From positions 1 to 9,561 of the forward strand of contig JAUXIQ010000048.1 in the NCBI GenBank assembly GCA_030620925.1: a DNA stretch of 9,561 nucleotides. The letters run 5' to 3'. This document shows positions 1-6,173 of this stretch, piece by piece. The notes under the pieces were generated by a model. It was not told where the DNA came from. It ran no database searches and saw nothing but the letters and a program-made list of their open reading frames with translations. How positions within the stretch are numbered: position 1 is the stretch's first letter; every line of letters starts with the position of its first letter. The stretch is from JAUXIQ01 sp030620925 [NCBI: Nitrospinota bacterium]. GTDB taxonomy: Bacteria > JAUXIQ01. The position numbers and the translations under genes were made by a program.

Positions 1-27
1 AGTTATTTTATATATCCGAAGTTCTGT

Positions 28-35
28 AAAGGTGG
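28..35 (+). promoter_or_regulatory. Ribosome binding site that sets the pheA start
   Basis: AAAGGTGG is a near-consensus Shine-Dalgarno sequence. It ends eight bases before TTG at 44-46. The upstream in-frame GTG at 32 lies inside this motif and has no purine-rich site of its own, so TTG is the better start. The bases before it (1-27) are AT-rich and too few to show a promoter or the end of another gene. Confidence 0.6.
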
Positions 36-43
36 TAAATACC

Positions 44-1108
44 TTGAATGAAACCGACAAAGACCTTAATTCTTTAGACGATTTAGACGCCAGAATAGTA
101 AAACTGCTTAATGAAAGGGCCGAAACTGAGGTAAGGCTTCTTAAGGAATGCATCGATTCCGACAAGGAAAAATTCCTGGACAGGCTCACAGGTGCATACC
201 AAAGAATAAAAAATAACCTTTCCGGCCCGCTTCCTGAAGCTGCCTTGAAGTCTATCTTCAGGGAAGTCGTTGCCTCCACTTTTTCTCTGGCCAAACCCAA
301 TACAGTCGCATATCTGGGGCCTCCAGCCACCTTCACGCATATGGCATGCATGCGTAGTTTCGGCTCCTCGGCCCATTTCCAGCCCGCAGTGTCCATAGCT
401 CAGATTTTCGAAGAAGTGGAAAAGGGTAAGGCCGATTATGGTGTGGTGCCTGTGGAAAACTCCATTGAAGGGACAGTCACCTACACCGTGGATATGTTCG
501 TGGATTCCGACCTGAAAATTTGCGGCGAGATACTTCTGGAGATAACCCAGAACCTTCTCTCCAAAGCGGGCAGCGTGGGTGAGATAAAAAAAGTCTACTC
601 GCACCCGCAGGCCCTCGCCCAGTGCCGCTTCTGGTTGGAGAATAACCTGAAGGGGATCGAGCTGGTGGAGGTGGAAAGCACGGCCAAGGCGGCGGAATAC
701 GCCTCCAGAGAACCCGAAACGGCTGCCGTGGCCAGCGAGGCAGCGGCCTCCATTTACGACCTGCACATACTTGAACCGAAAATACAGGATCAATATAATA
801 ACTACACCAGATTTTTCATCATAAGCGATCAACAGGTTTCTCCCACCGGAAGGGATAAAACCTCCATTCTGTTTTCAGTCAAACACGAGGCGGGAGCCCT
901 TCATCGGGGTTTGAAGACCCTGGCTGACAACGGGTTAAACCTGACACAGATAGAATCCCGTCCCACAAGGAAGAAAGCATGGGAATACGTATTTTTCGTG
1001 GATTTCGAAGGTCATGTAGAGCAGGAAAAAGTGAGCACGGCTTTAAAAGAATTGGAAGCGACGTGCCTGTTCGTCAAGGTTTTGGGTTCCTATCCGAGGA
1101 GCGAGTGA
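44..1108 (+). CDS. pheA: PheA-type protein: chorismate mutase-like domain, prephenate dehydratase, ACT regulatory domain
   Basis: This cytoplasmic enzyme should decarboxylate and dehydrate prephenate to phenylpyruvate, the committed step to phenylalanine. Residues are counted from the TTG start (354 aa; a GTG start at 32 would add four). Residues about 8-84 form an AroQ-type helical domain, recognisable by LLNER, GPLP and IFRE. Residues 88-265 are the dehydratase, opening with AYLGPPATF and ending with the catalytic TRF motif (Thr255-Phe257). Residues about 275-350 are an ACT domain with GAL (284-286) and ESRP (304-307), the usual phenylalanine-sensing motifs, so feedback inhibition is likely. 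Length is normal for a bifunctional P-protein. By eye, however, several mutase active-site residues are missing, so the N-terminal domain may be inactive. The stop is followed after one base by the aminotransferase start. Dehydratase identity is firm; mutase activity is doubtful. Confidence 0.93.
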   Translation: MNETDKDLNSLDDLDARIVKLLNERAETEVRLLKECIDSDKEKFLDRLTGAYQRIKNNLSGPLPEAALKSIFREVVASTFSLAKPNTVAYLGPPATFTHMACMRSFGSSAHFQPAVSIAQIFEEVEKGKADYGVVPVENSIEGTVTYTVDMFVDSDLKICGEILLEITQNLLSKAGSVGEIKKVYSHPQALAQCRFWLENNLKGIELVEVESTAKAAEYASREPETAAVASEAAASIYDLHILEPKIQDQYNNYTRFFIISDQQVSPTGRDKTSILFSVKHEAGALHRGLKTLADNGLNLTQIESRPTRKKAWEYVFFVDFEGHVEQEKVSTALKELEATCLFVKVLGSYPRSE

Positions 1109-1109
1109 T

Positions 1110-2192
1110 ATGAGTGAGTTAGCACCTCCCCACATACAGACGCTGTTGCCATACGAACCAGGGAAGCCCGAAGAGGAGTTGGAGCGAGAGCTGGGAGTGA
1201 CCAATCCGGCGAAATTAGCCTCCAATGAAAACCCGGTGGGCCCCTCCCCTAAAGCCATGGAAGCCATAAAAGACGCCCTTGTAAAAATGAACAGATACCC
1301 CGACGGGGGCGGCTATTACCTGCGCGAGGCTCTCGCCCGGAAGCATGATGTGGACATGAAAAATATAATCCTGGGGAGCGGGGCCAATGAAATCATAGAG
1401 ACGATTATCAGGACGTTCCTCACCCCCCAGGACGAGGCGATAATGGCCTGGCCCGCGTTCTCCATTTTCATGCTGGTCCTGCAAGCCCATAACGTCAAGA
1501 CCATACGCGTGCCCCTTAAGGACTTCACCCACGATCTGAAAAGCATGGGCGAGGCGGTTACCGATAGCACAAAAATGATTTTCATCGCCAACCCCAATAA
1601 TCCCACAGGCACATCGGTGGGGGAAAAAGAAGCCCTGGAGATGCTCGGCGCAATTCCCGAAAACGTGATGGTGGTGATGGACGAGGCGTACTACGAATTC
1701 GTTACCAGGCCCGACTTCCCACGCTCCATCGACTACGTGATGGAAGGGAAAAACATTTTCGTGCTGCGGACATTTTCAAAGATTTACGGCCTGGCAGGCC
1801 TCCGGGTGGGGTACGGAATTGCAAAAGAAGAGCTTATAACAGACCTCAACAGGGTGCGTGCGCCGTTCAACGTCAACTGTCTGGCACAAGCCGGGGCGCT
1901 CGCCTGCCTGGAGGATGACGATCACGTCCGCCGATGCCTGGAAGTGAACAACGAGGGGCGGGAATACCTGTATAAGGGTCTGAGTGATCTGGGCCTGGAA
2001 TACGTGCCCACCGACACCAATTTCATCCTGGTAAAAGTTGAAAATTCCCGTGAAATGTTTAACAAACTTTTGCCCCTGGGAGTTATCGTAAGACCCCTCG
2101 ACGGTTATGAACTGCCTGATTATATACGCCTGGGCATAGGCGTGCAGTGGGAAAACGATAAGTTCCTGGAGGCCATTAAACAATTGATCTGA
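1110..2192 (+). CDS. hisC: Histidinol-phosphate / aromatic aminotransferase (HisC family, PLP-dependent)
   Basis: This 360-aa, fold-type I PLP aminotransferase has the normal length for HisC. It opens with the family motif PYEPGKP (14-20) and LASNENP (36-42). NPNNPTG (161-167), DEAY (191-194), the PLP lysine in TFSKIYGLAGLR (Lys224) and a C-terminal substrate arginine in IRLGIG (Arg340) are all present. HisC converts imidazole-acetol phosphate to histidinol phosphate. Family members in aromatic operons, as in Bacillus subtilis, also transaminate phenylpyruvate and 4-hydroxyphenylpyruvate. Its place between pheA and tyrA makes the aromatic role likely here, and no other histidine gene is in the window. 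The ATG follows GAGGAG at 1096-1101 with eight bases of spacing and sits one base after the pheA stop, so translation is probably coupled. The true substrate cannot be read from sequence alone. Confidence 0.9.
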   Translation: MSELAPPHIQTLLPYEPGKPEEELERELGVTNPAKLASNENPVGPSPKAMEAIKDALVKMNRYPDGGGYYLREALARKHDVDMKNIILGSGANEIIETIIRTFLTPQDEAIMAWPAFSIFMLVLQAHNVKTIRVPLKDFTHDLKSMGEAVTDSTKMIFIANPNNPTGTSVGEKEALEMLGAIPENVMVVMDEAYYEFVTRPDFPRSIDYVMEGKNIFVLRTFSKIYGLAGLRVGYGIAKEELITDLNRVRAPFNVNCLAQAGALACLEDDDHVRRCLEVNNEGREYLYKGLSDLGLEYVPTDTNFILVKVENSREMFNKLLPLGVIVRPLDGYELPDYIRLGIGVQWENDKFLEAIKQLI

Positions 2193-2231
2193 TGGACCCT
2201 TCGCAAAAGCCCGAAAGACGATAGCGAGATT

Positions 2232-3119
2232 ATGAAACATTTTGACTTTCCGGTAAAAAAAATGACCATCATCGGGGTGGGCCTCATAGGAGGCTCACTG
2301 GGGCTCAAGTGCAAGCTGGAGGGGCTGGCCGAGGAGGTGGTGGGGGTCGGCCGGGGAGTTAAAAACCTGCAAGACGCCCGGGCCCTGGGAGCCATCGATA
2401 GCTACACACATAGCGCCGCAGAAGGGGTGGAAGAGGCACAATTGGTGGTATTGGCCGTTCCCGTCGGTTCATACCGCGATATGGCGGAGGCGGTCAAGCC
2501 GCATCTGATGAAAGGCGCCCTGGTAACTGACGTGGGCAGTGTCAAAGGATCGGTTGTGGAGATGCTTGAGAAAAGTATGCCTGCCGGGGTCGATTTTGTC
2601 GGCGCCCATCCCATCGCAGGAAAAGAGAAGGCGGGAGCCGCCCATTCAGACCCGGAGCTTTTTGAGGGGGCCAGATGTATCCTTACACCCACCGGCAAAA
2701 CCGATGAAGGGGCGCTGGCCGCAGTTACCGCCCTCTGGGAGAAAGTGGGCTCCGAAGTGAGCTGTATGGACCCCTATCAACACGACGTCGTTCTGGCTGC
2801 TGTCAGCCATCTGCCCCAGATAACCGCTTCCTCTCTCAGCAACGCCGTGAAGGACCTCAGCCGCGGAGATTTGGAGATGCTGAAATATTGCGGAGGCGGA
2901 TTCAGGGATACTACGCGGGTGGCGTCTTCTCCTCCAGAGATGTGGCGTGATATATGTCTTTATAATAGAGAGGAAGTATTGAACGCGGTAAGGAAATTAC
3001 AAGAGGTGCTCAAGGAAGCGGAAGCCAGAATAAAAGAGGGAGACGGAGAAGCTCTGTTGGAGATGTTCCAGAGAGCCAGGGGTTTCAGGGACGGTATATT
3101 GAAGATGTCGGAGGAGTAG
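2232..3119 (+). CDS. tyrA: Prephenate (or arogenate) dehydrogenase TyrA
   Basis: This enzyme oxidatively decarboxylates prephenate to 4-hydroxyphenylpyruvate (or arogenate to tyrosine) with NAD(P)+. The 295-aa protein has an N-terminal Rossmann fold with GVGLIGGS (15-22) and an acceptor loop around VGVGRG. The catalytic region contains DVGSVK (100-105) and HPIAGKEKAG (His126). The C-terminal helical domain contains GGGFRDTTRVASS (221-233) with the substrate-binding arginine. There is no fused mutase or ACT domain, so it is the short monofunctional form. One deviation is SHLPQ at 192-196, where most prephenate enzymes have SHLPH. The ATG at 2232 has only a weak purine stretch (AGCGAG, 2223-2228) before it. 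The reading frame is the same as that of the preceding aminotransferase, separated by one TGA and 13 sense codons. An in-frame ATG at 2262 is less likely because it has no binding site and would trim the first Rossmann strand. Confidence 0.92.
   Translation: MKHFDFPVKKMTIIGVGLIGGSLGLKCKLEGLAEEVVGVGRGVKNLQDARALGAIDSYTHSAAEGVEEAQLVVLAVPVGSYRDMAEAVKPHLMKGALVTDVGSVKGSVVEMLEKSMPAGVDFVGAHPIAGKEKAGAAHSDPELFEGARCILTPTGKTDEGALAAVTALWEKVGSEVSCMDPYQHDVVLAAVSHLPQITASSLSNAVKDLSRGDLEMLKYCGGGFRDTTRVASSPPEMWRDICLYNREEVLNAVRKLQEVLKEAEARIKEGDGEALLEMFQRARGFRDGILKMSEE
3110..3116 (+). promoter_or_regulatory. Ribosome binding site for an AUU-initiated cmk
   Basis: GGAGGAG lies in the last codons of tyrA. Its GGAGG core (3110-3114) is seven bases before ATT at 3122, which is ideal spacing. 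A second good site, AAGGAG at 3125-3130, lies six bases before ATA at 3137. Both candidate starts are non-standard, and no standard start codon exists in this stretch of the frame. Confidence 0.5.
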
Positions 3120-3121
3120 AT

Positions 3122-3820
3122 ATTAAGGAGAAAAAAATATTAATAACCATAGACGGGCCGGCGGGTGCGGGGAAAAGCACAACGGCCAGGGGGCTGGCCA
3201 TACACCTGGGCTATAAATATATAGACACCGGCGCCATATACAGGGCGGTGGCCTTATGCGCCATGGAAGAGGGTATACCCCTCGGTGATGCAGAAGTAGT
3301 TGCCCGATTGTGCGAACGGATTAATATCGATATGCAGTTACATGGCGAGGAGTTCAAAGTGTTTTGCAACGGGAAAGACGTTACCCGGCAAATCAGGGAA
3401 CCGGAAATGGGGATGCATGCCTCGACGGTTTCGTCTCACCCGCAGGTGAGACGTGAGCTTCTGGGCCTTCAGCGGGAACTCGGAGCAGAGAAAGGAGTGG
3501 TAGCCGAGGGAAGGGATATAGGAAGCGTCGTTTTCCCCGATGCAGACGTTAAATTTTATCTCGATGCCTCTCCTGAAGAGCGAGGCAAGAGACGCGGTTT
3601 GCAGGACGGAACAGGAGAAGGTAAATTAGAGCTTGAGCGGATCGTGAACGACATAAAAAAGAGGGATGAGCAGGACAGCTCACGCGCCGCGTCGCCACTC
3701 AAAATACCCGAAGGCGCTCTGGTAATCGATAATACTGAGATGGACGCCAAAGAGACCCTCAGCGCAATTTTATCGTTGCTGGAAAAGTGTTTTCCTGCTA
3801 TTGTTCAACCAGATGTTTAA
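3122..3820 (+). CDS. cmk: Cytidylate kinase with a probable non-canonical AUU start
   Basis: This enzyme phosphorylates CMP and dCMP to the diphosphates for nucleotide supply. From ATT at 3122 it is 232 aa, normal for bacterial Cmk. The P-loop GPAGAGKST is at residues 12-20, YIDTGAIYRA follows at about 35-44, EGRDIG with the conserved Arg-Asp pair is at 129-134, and the lid with KKRDEQDSSR is at about 179-188. The frame upstream of the P-loop is open back into tyrA for more than 100 bases but contains no ATG, GTG or TTG. The first standard start is GTG at 3248, which would remove the P-loop and destroy the enzyme. ATT at 3122 gives a family-typical N terminus and has a well-placed binding site; ATA at 3137 is the alternative. 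A sequencing error at the start codon is possible. tyrA ends at 3119, so the two genes are almost adjacent. Gene identity is firm; only the start is uncertain. Confidence 0.9.
   Translation: MKEKKILITIDGPAGAGKSTTARGLAIHLGYKYIDTGAIYRAVALCAMEEGIPLGDAEVVARLCERINIDMQLHGEEFKVFCNGKDVTRQIREPEMGMHASTVSSHPQVRRELLGLQRELGAEKGVVAEGRDIGSVVFPDADVKFYLDASPEERGKRRGLQDGTGEGKLELERIVNDIKKRDEQDSSRAASPLKIPEGALVIDNTEMDAKETLSAILSLLEKCFPAIVQPDV
3432..3453 (+). repeat. Perfect 9-bp inverted repeat with 4-base loop inside cmk
   Basis: The left arm CGTCTCACC (3432-3440) is the exact reverse complement of the right arm GGTGAGACG (3445-3453), with CGCA between them. In RNA it would form a compact, GC-rich hairpin in the cmk message. 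The encoded residues (SSHPQVRRE) match the ordinary Cmk family pattern, so the hairpin arises from codon choice rather than an insertion. No T-run follows, so it is not an intrinsic terminator. Confidence 0.6.
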
Positions 3821-3864
3821 AGGAGATAATGAGCTATAGATGAGTACTTGAAACTTCCTATGCA

Positions 3865-3885
3865 GAACCCGGGAGAAAGGGGTTC
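3865..3885 (+). promoter_or_regulatory. Hairpin in the rpsA leader covering a Shine-Dalgarno-like site
   Basis: GAACCC (3865-3870) pairs with GGGTTC (3880-3885) around a nine-base purine-rich loop. The loop and right arm contain AAAGGGG (3876-3882), a fair ribosome binding site nine bases before ATG at 3892. No T-run follows, so it is not a terminator. It lies in the 135-base gap between cmk and rpsA (3821-3955), which otherwise holds only mini-ORFs and no convincing -35/-10 pair. S1 represses its own translation in Escherichia coli through a structured leader. A comparable role here is inference. Confidence 0.35.
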
Positions 3886-3891
3886 AATAAT

Positions 3892-3969
3892 ATGGTAGAA
3901 GGAAGGTCTATTATAAACTTGATAGAGAAGCAAACTGAGGAGGAAACAACTTACAATGCTCGAGGATAA
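3892..3969 (+). other. Possible 25-codon leader ORF overlapping the rpsA start
   Basis: ATG at 3892 opens 25 codons beginning MVEGRSIINLIEK and ending at TAA 3967-3969. It overlaps the first 14 bases of rpsA in a different frame. AAAGGGG at 3876-3882 gives it a plausible binding site. The peptide is hydrophilic, has no recognisable family, and is short enough to be chance. If translated, its ribosomes would stop 11 bases past the rpsA ATG, an arrangement compatible with translational coupling. Confidence 0.25.
3937..3944 (+). promoter_or_regulatory. rpsA ribosome binding site
   Basis: GAGGAGGA is a strong Shine-Dalgarno match, but it ends 11 bases before ATG at 3956, longer than the usual spacing. 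No alternative in-frame start lies nearer, because the frame is closed upstream by TAG at 3923-3925. Confidence 0.6.
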
Positions 3970-6097
3970 ACCATTGAAAACCACCGAAGATGTGGAAAAA
4001 ACTGTTGATCAGGAATCACAGGAATCAGAAGAACTGATGAAAATGCAAGACGCCGAACAACCCGAAACCCCTCCCGACATAGATGCGGAAGAGGATATGG
4101 AGAAGCTCTACGAGGAGAGCCTCAAGTATATCAAGGAAGGGGAGGTTATCAAAGGCCGCGTGGTGCAGATAGAAAGAGACTCCGCCCTGGTGGATGTCGG
4201 ATATAAATCCGAGGGATACATTTCCCTTTATGAGTTTCCTAACAGAGGCCAGGACCTGACCGTTGGTGATGAAGTTGAGGTCTTTTTAGAGAGCAAAGAG
4301 GACAGCGAAGGTCTCATCGTCCTCTCCAAAGAAAAGGCCAACAGGATAAAGCTCTGGGAAGAGATAGAAAGGATTTACAAGGAAGACGGATTGGTGGAAG
4401 GAGAGGTCGTGACTCGAATCAAAGGCGGGCTCACGGTAGACATCGGCCTCAAAGCCTTCCTCCCCGGCTCCCAGGTGGATATACGCCCGGTGCGAAATCT
4501 GGATAAGCTCATTGGGCAGAAGTTCAAGATGAAAATAATCAAGCTGAACCGCAAGCGGGGTAACATTGTCCTCTCCAGGAGGCAGCTCTTAGAGGAAGAG
4601 CGGGAGGAAGCCAAGCTGAAAACACTGGCTATCCTTGAAGAGGACAAGGTAATGGAAGGGGTAGTCAAAAACATCACCGACTACGGGGCTTTCATCGACC
4701 TGGGAGGTATTGACGGCCTTCTTCATATAACCGACATGACCTGGGGCAGGATAAACCATCCTTCTGAGGTTTTCGCCATCGGAGACGAAGTGCAGGTAAT
4801 CGTGCTAAAGTACGACCCCGAAACAGAGAGGGTTTCGCTGGGCCGTAAACAGATAACGCCGGACCCCTGGGAGAGTGTGGAAGACAAGTTCCCCGTCAGC
4901 TCCAAGGTTAAAGGGAAGGTGGTGAGCCTGGCCGATTACGGGGCTTTCGTGGAACTGGAAGAGGGAGTGGAAGGCCTGGTTCACGTTTCCGAAATGTCCT
5001 GGACCAAGAGAATCCGTCGGCCCTCAAGAGTGGTGAGCGTGGGCGATGAAGTAGAGGTAGTGGTACTCAACATCGATAAAGAGCGTAAACGCATCTCTCT
5101 GGGTATGAAGCAGGTCGAGCCCAACCCCTGGTCGCTGGTGGATGAGAAGTACCCTGTAGGCGGCGATGTGGAGGGCAAGGTGCGAAACCTCACCGACTTC
5201 GGAGCGTTCGTTACCCTCGAGGATGGCATTGACGGTCTCATCCATATCTCCGATCTCTCCTGGAGTCATCGCATTTCACATCCATCGGAAATACTTAATA
5301 AGGGCGAGTTGGTCAGGGCCAAGGTATTGAATGTGGATAAAGAGGCCGAGCGTTTGTCTCTCGGGCTCAAGCAGCTTTCCGAAGACCCCTGGACCCACGC
5401 CGAAGAAATCTATAAGGTTGGCGAGAACAGGCGATGCCGTGTGGTGAAGCTCACCAACTTCGGTGCTTTCGCTGAATTGGAGGAGGGGGTGGAGGGTCTC
5501 ATTCACGTTTCCGAATTGAGTAATGAGCGGGTGGAAGACCCCTCACAAGTGCTTGGCGTCGATGATCAGGTGATGTGTAAAATTATAAAGATCGACGCGA
5601 ATAACAAAAAGATAGGGCTGAGCATCAAGGCATATATAGAGGAAGCCGAGATGCTGGGCCTCGAAGAGCCTCTCATAATCAAGGCGGAGAAGAAGGAAGA
5701 AGTTGTAGAGGAAGCATCGCCCGAGGAAGCGATAGTTTCTGAAGGACCGCCGGCAGAGGACGCGCCTGTGGAAATGGGAACTGCCGAAGAAGCGTCAGCC
5801 GAAGAAGCACCTGAAGAAATTGCACCAGTTGAAACGGAACCCGAAGAAGCAGTTGAAGAAGTGACTGAAGAAGTTGTGCTAGTTGAAACGGAACCCGAAG
5901 AAGCAGTTGAAGAAGCACCAGAAGAAATTGCACCTGTGGAACCGGAACCTATAGAAGCACTTGAAGAAGCGAGTGCGGAAGCGGTAGAAGAAGAATCGGT
6001 GCCGGAAGCTGAGCAGGAGAAGACGGAGTCCGCCGGCGAGCCTGAGGAAGAAGAGGCCTCTGAATCAGAAGATGTTGAAGAAGAGGAAACCAGCTGA
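3956..6097 (+). CDS. rpsA: 30S ribosomal protein S1 with six S1 domains and a long acidic C-terminal tail
   Basis: S1 binds mRNA on the 30S subunit and unfolds it for initiation. The 713-aa protein is longer than the roughly 557 aa of the E. coli protein. An acidic N-terminal stretch (1-60) leads into six S1 (OB-fold) repeats at about 62-126, 145-208, 230-298, 315-385, 402-472 and 488-557. Repeats three to six carry the typical DYGAF/DFGAF/NFGAF, GLxHxS(T/D) and late SLGxKQ (or GLSIK) signatures, as expected for the mRNA-binding domains. Repeats one and two are more divergent, as expected for the ribosome-binding domains. From about 575 to the end there is only low-complexity Glu/Ala/Val/Pro sequence with 18-20-residue repeats, probably disordered. 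Placement after cmk and before sppA fits known rpsA clusters. ispH, often between cmk and rpsA in related operons, is absent. Possible leader elements lie just upstream. Confidence 0.95.
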   Translation: MLEDKPLKTTEDVEKTVDQESQESEELMKMQDAEQPETPPDIDAEEDMEKLYEESLKYIKEGEVIKGRVVQIERDSALVDVGYKSEGYISLYEFPNRGQDLTVGDEVEVFLESKEDSEGLIVLSKEKANRIKLWEEIERIYKEDGLVEGEVVTRIKGGLTVDIGLKAFLPGSQVDIRPVRNLDKLIGQKFKMKIIKLNRKRGNIVLSRRQLLEEEREEAKLKTLAILEEDKVMEGVVKNITDYGAFIDLGGIDGLLHITDMTWGRINHPSEVFAIGDEVQVIVLKYDPETERVSLGRKQITPDPWESVEDKFPVSSKVKGKVVSLADYGAFVELEEGVEGLVHVSEMSWTKRIRRPSRVVSVGDEVEVVVLNIDKERKRISLGMKQVEPNPWSLVDEKYPVGGDVEGKVRNLTDFGAFVTLEDGIDGLIHISDLSWSHRISHPSEILNKGELVRAKVLNVDKEAERLSLGLKQLSEDPWTHAEEIYKVGENRRCRVVKLTNFGAFAELEEGVEGLIHVSELSNERVEDPSQVLGVDDQVMCKIIKIDANNKKIGLSIKAYIEEAEMLGLEEPLIIKAEKKEEVVEEASPEEAIVSEGPPAEDAPVEMGTAEEASAEEAPEEIAPVETEPEEAVEEVTEEVVLVETEPEEAVEEAPEEIAPVEPEPIEALEEASAEAVEEESVPEAEQEKTESAGEPEEEEASESEDVEEEETS
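5768..5989 (+). repeat. Tandem 54-60-base repeats encoding the acidic S1 tail
   Basis: Four copies of an 18-20-residue unit follow each other, starting at 5768 (VEMGTAEEAS), 5828 (VETEPEEAVEEV), 5882 (VETEPEEAVEEA) and 5936 (VEPEPIEALEEA). Copies two and three share a perfect 35-base block (5827-5861 and 5881-5915) at a 54-base period, which includes synonymous positions. This points to recent duplication by slippage or unequal recombination. All changes keep the frame. Long leucine-rich open frames on the opposite strand here are artefacts of the GAA/GAG-rich sequence. Confidence 0.85.
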
Positions 6098-6173
6098 AGC
6101 CTTTTGTAACTCCCCCGAAAGAAGAATCTATCCTCTGAAATTGTGTATATGAAAGAGTTAAAGGTCTTAAGCT

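Noticed and set aside
83-832. 249-codon open frame on the minus strand
   Set aside because: It lies wholly opposite pheA, whose domains are clear, and its translation shows no recognisable family. It is a shadow of the coding strand.
3248-3820. GTG at 3248 as the start of cmk
   Set aside because: It would remove the P-loop and the YIDTGA segment, which are intact in the same frame upstream; a functional kinase must start earlier.
5679-5933. Leucine-rich minus-strand open frame that resembles a hydrophobic peptide
   Set aside because: It is the reverse of the GAA/GAG-rich repeats of the S1 tail; the leucines come from the complementary TTC/CTC-type codons, not from a gene.
6104-6134. TTGTAA and TATCCT as a promoter before sppA
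   Set aside because: The spacing is 19 bases and both boxes are weak; co-transcription with rpsA explains the position equally well.
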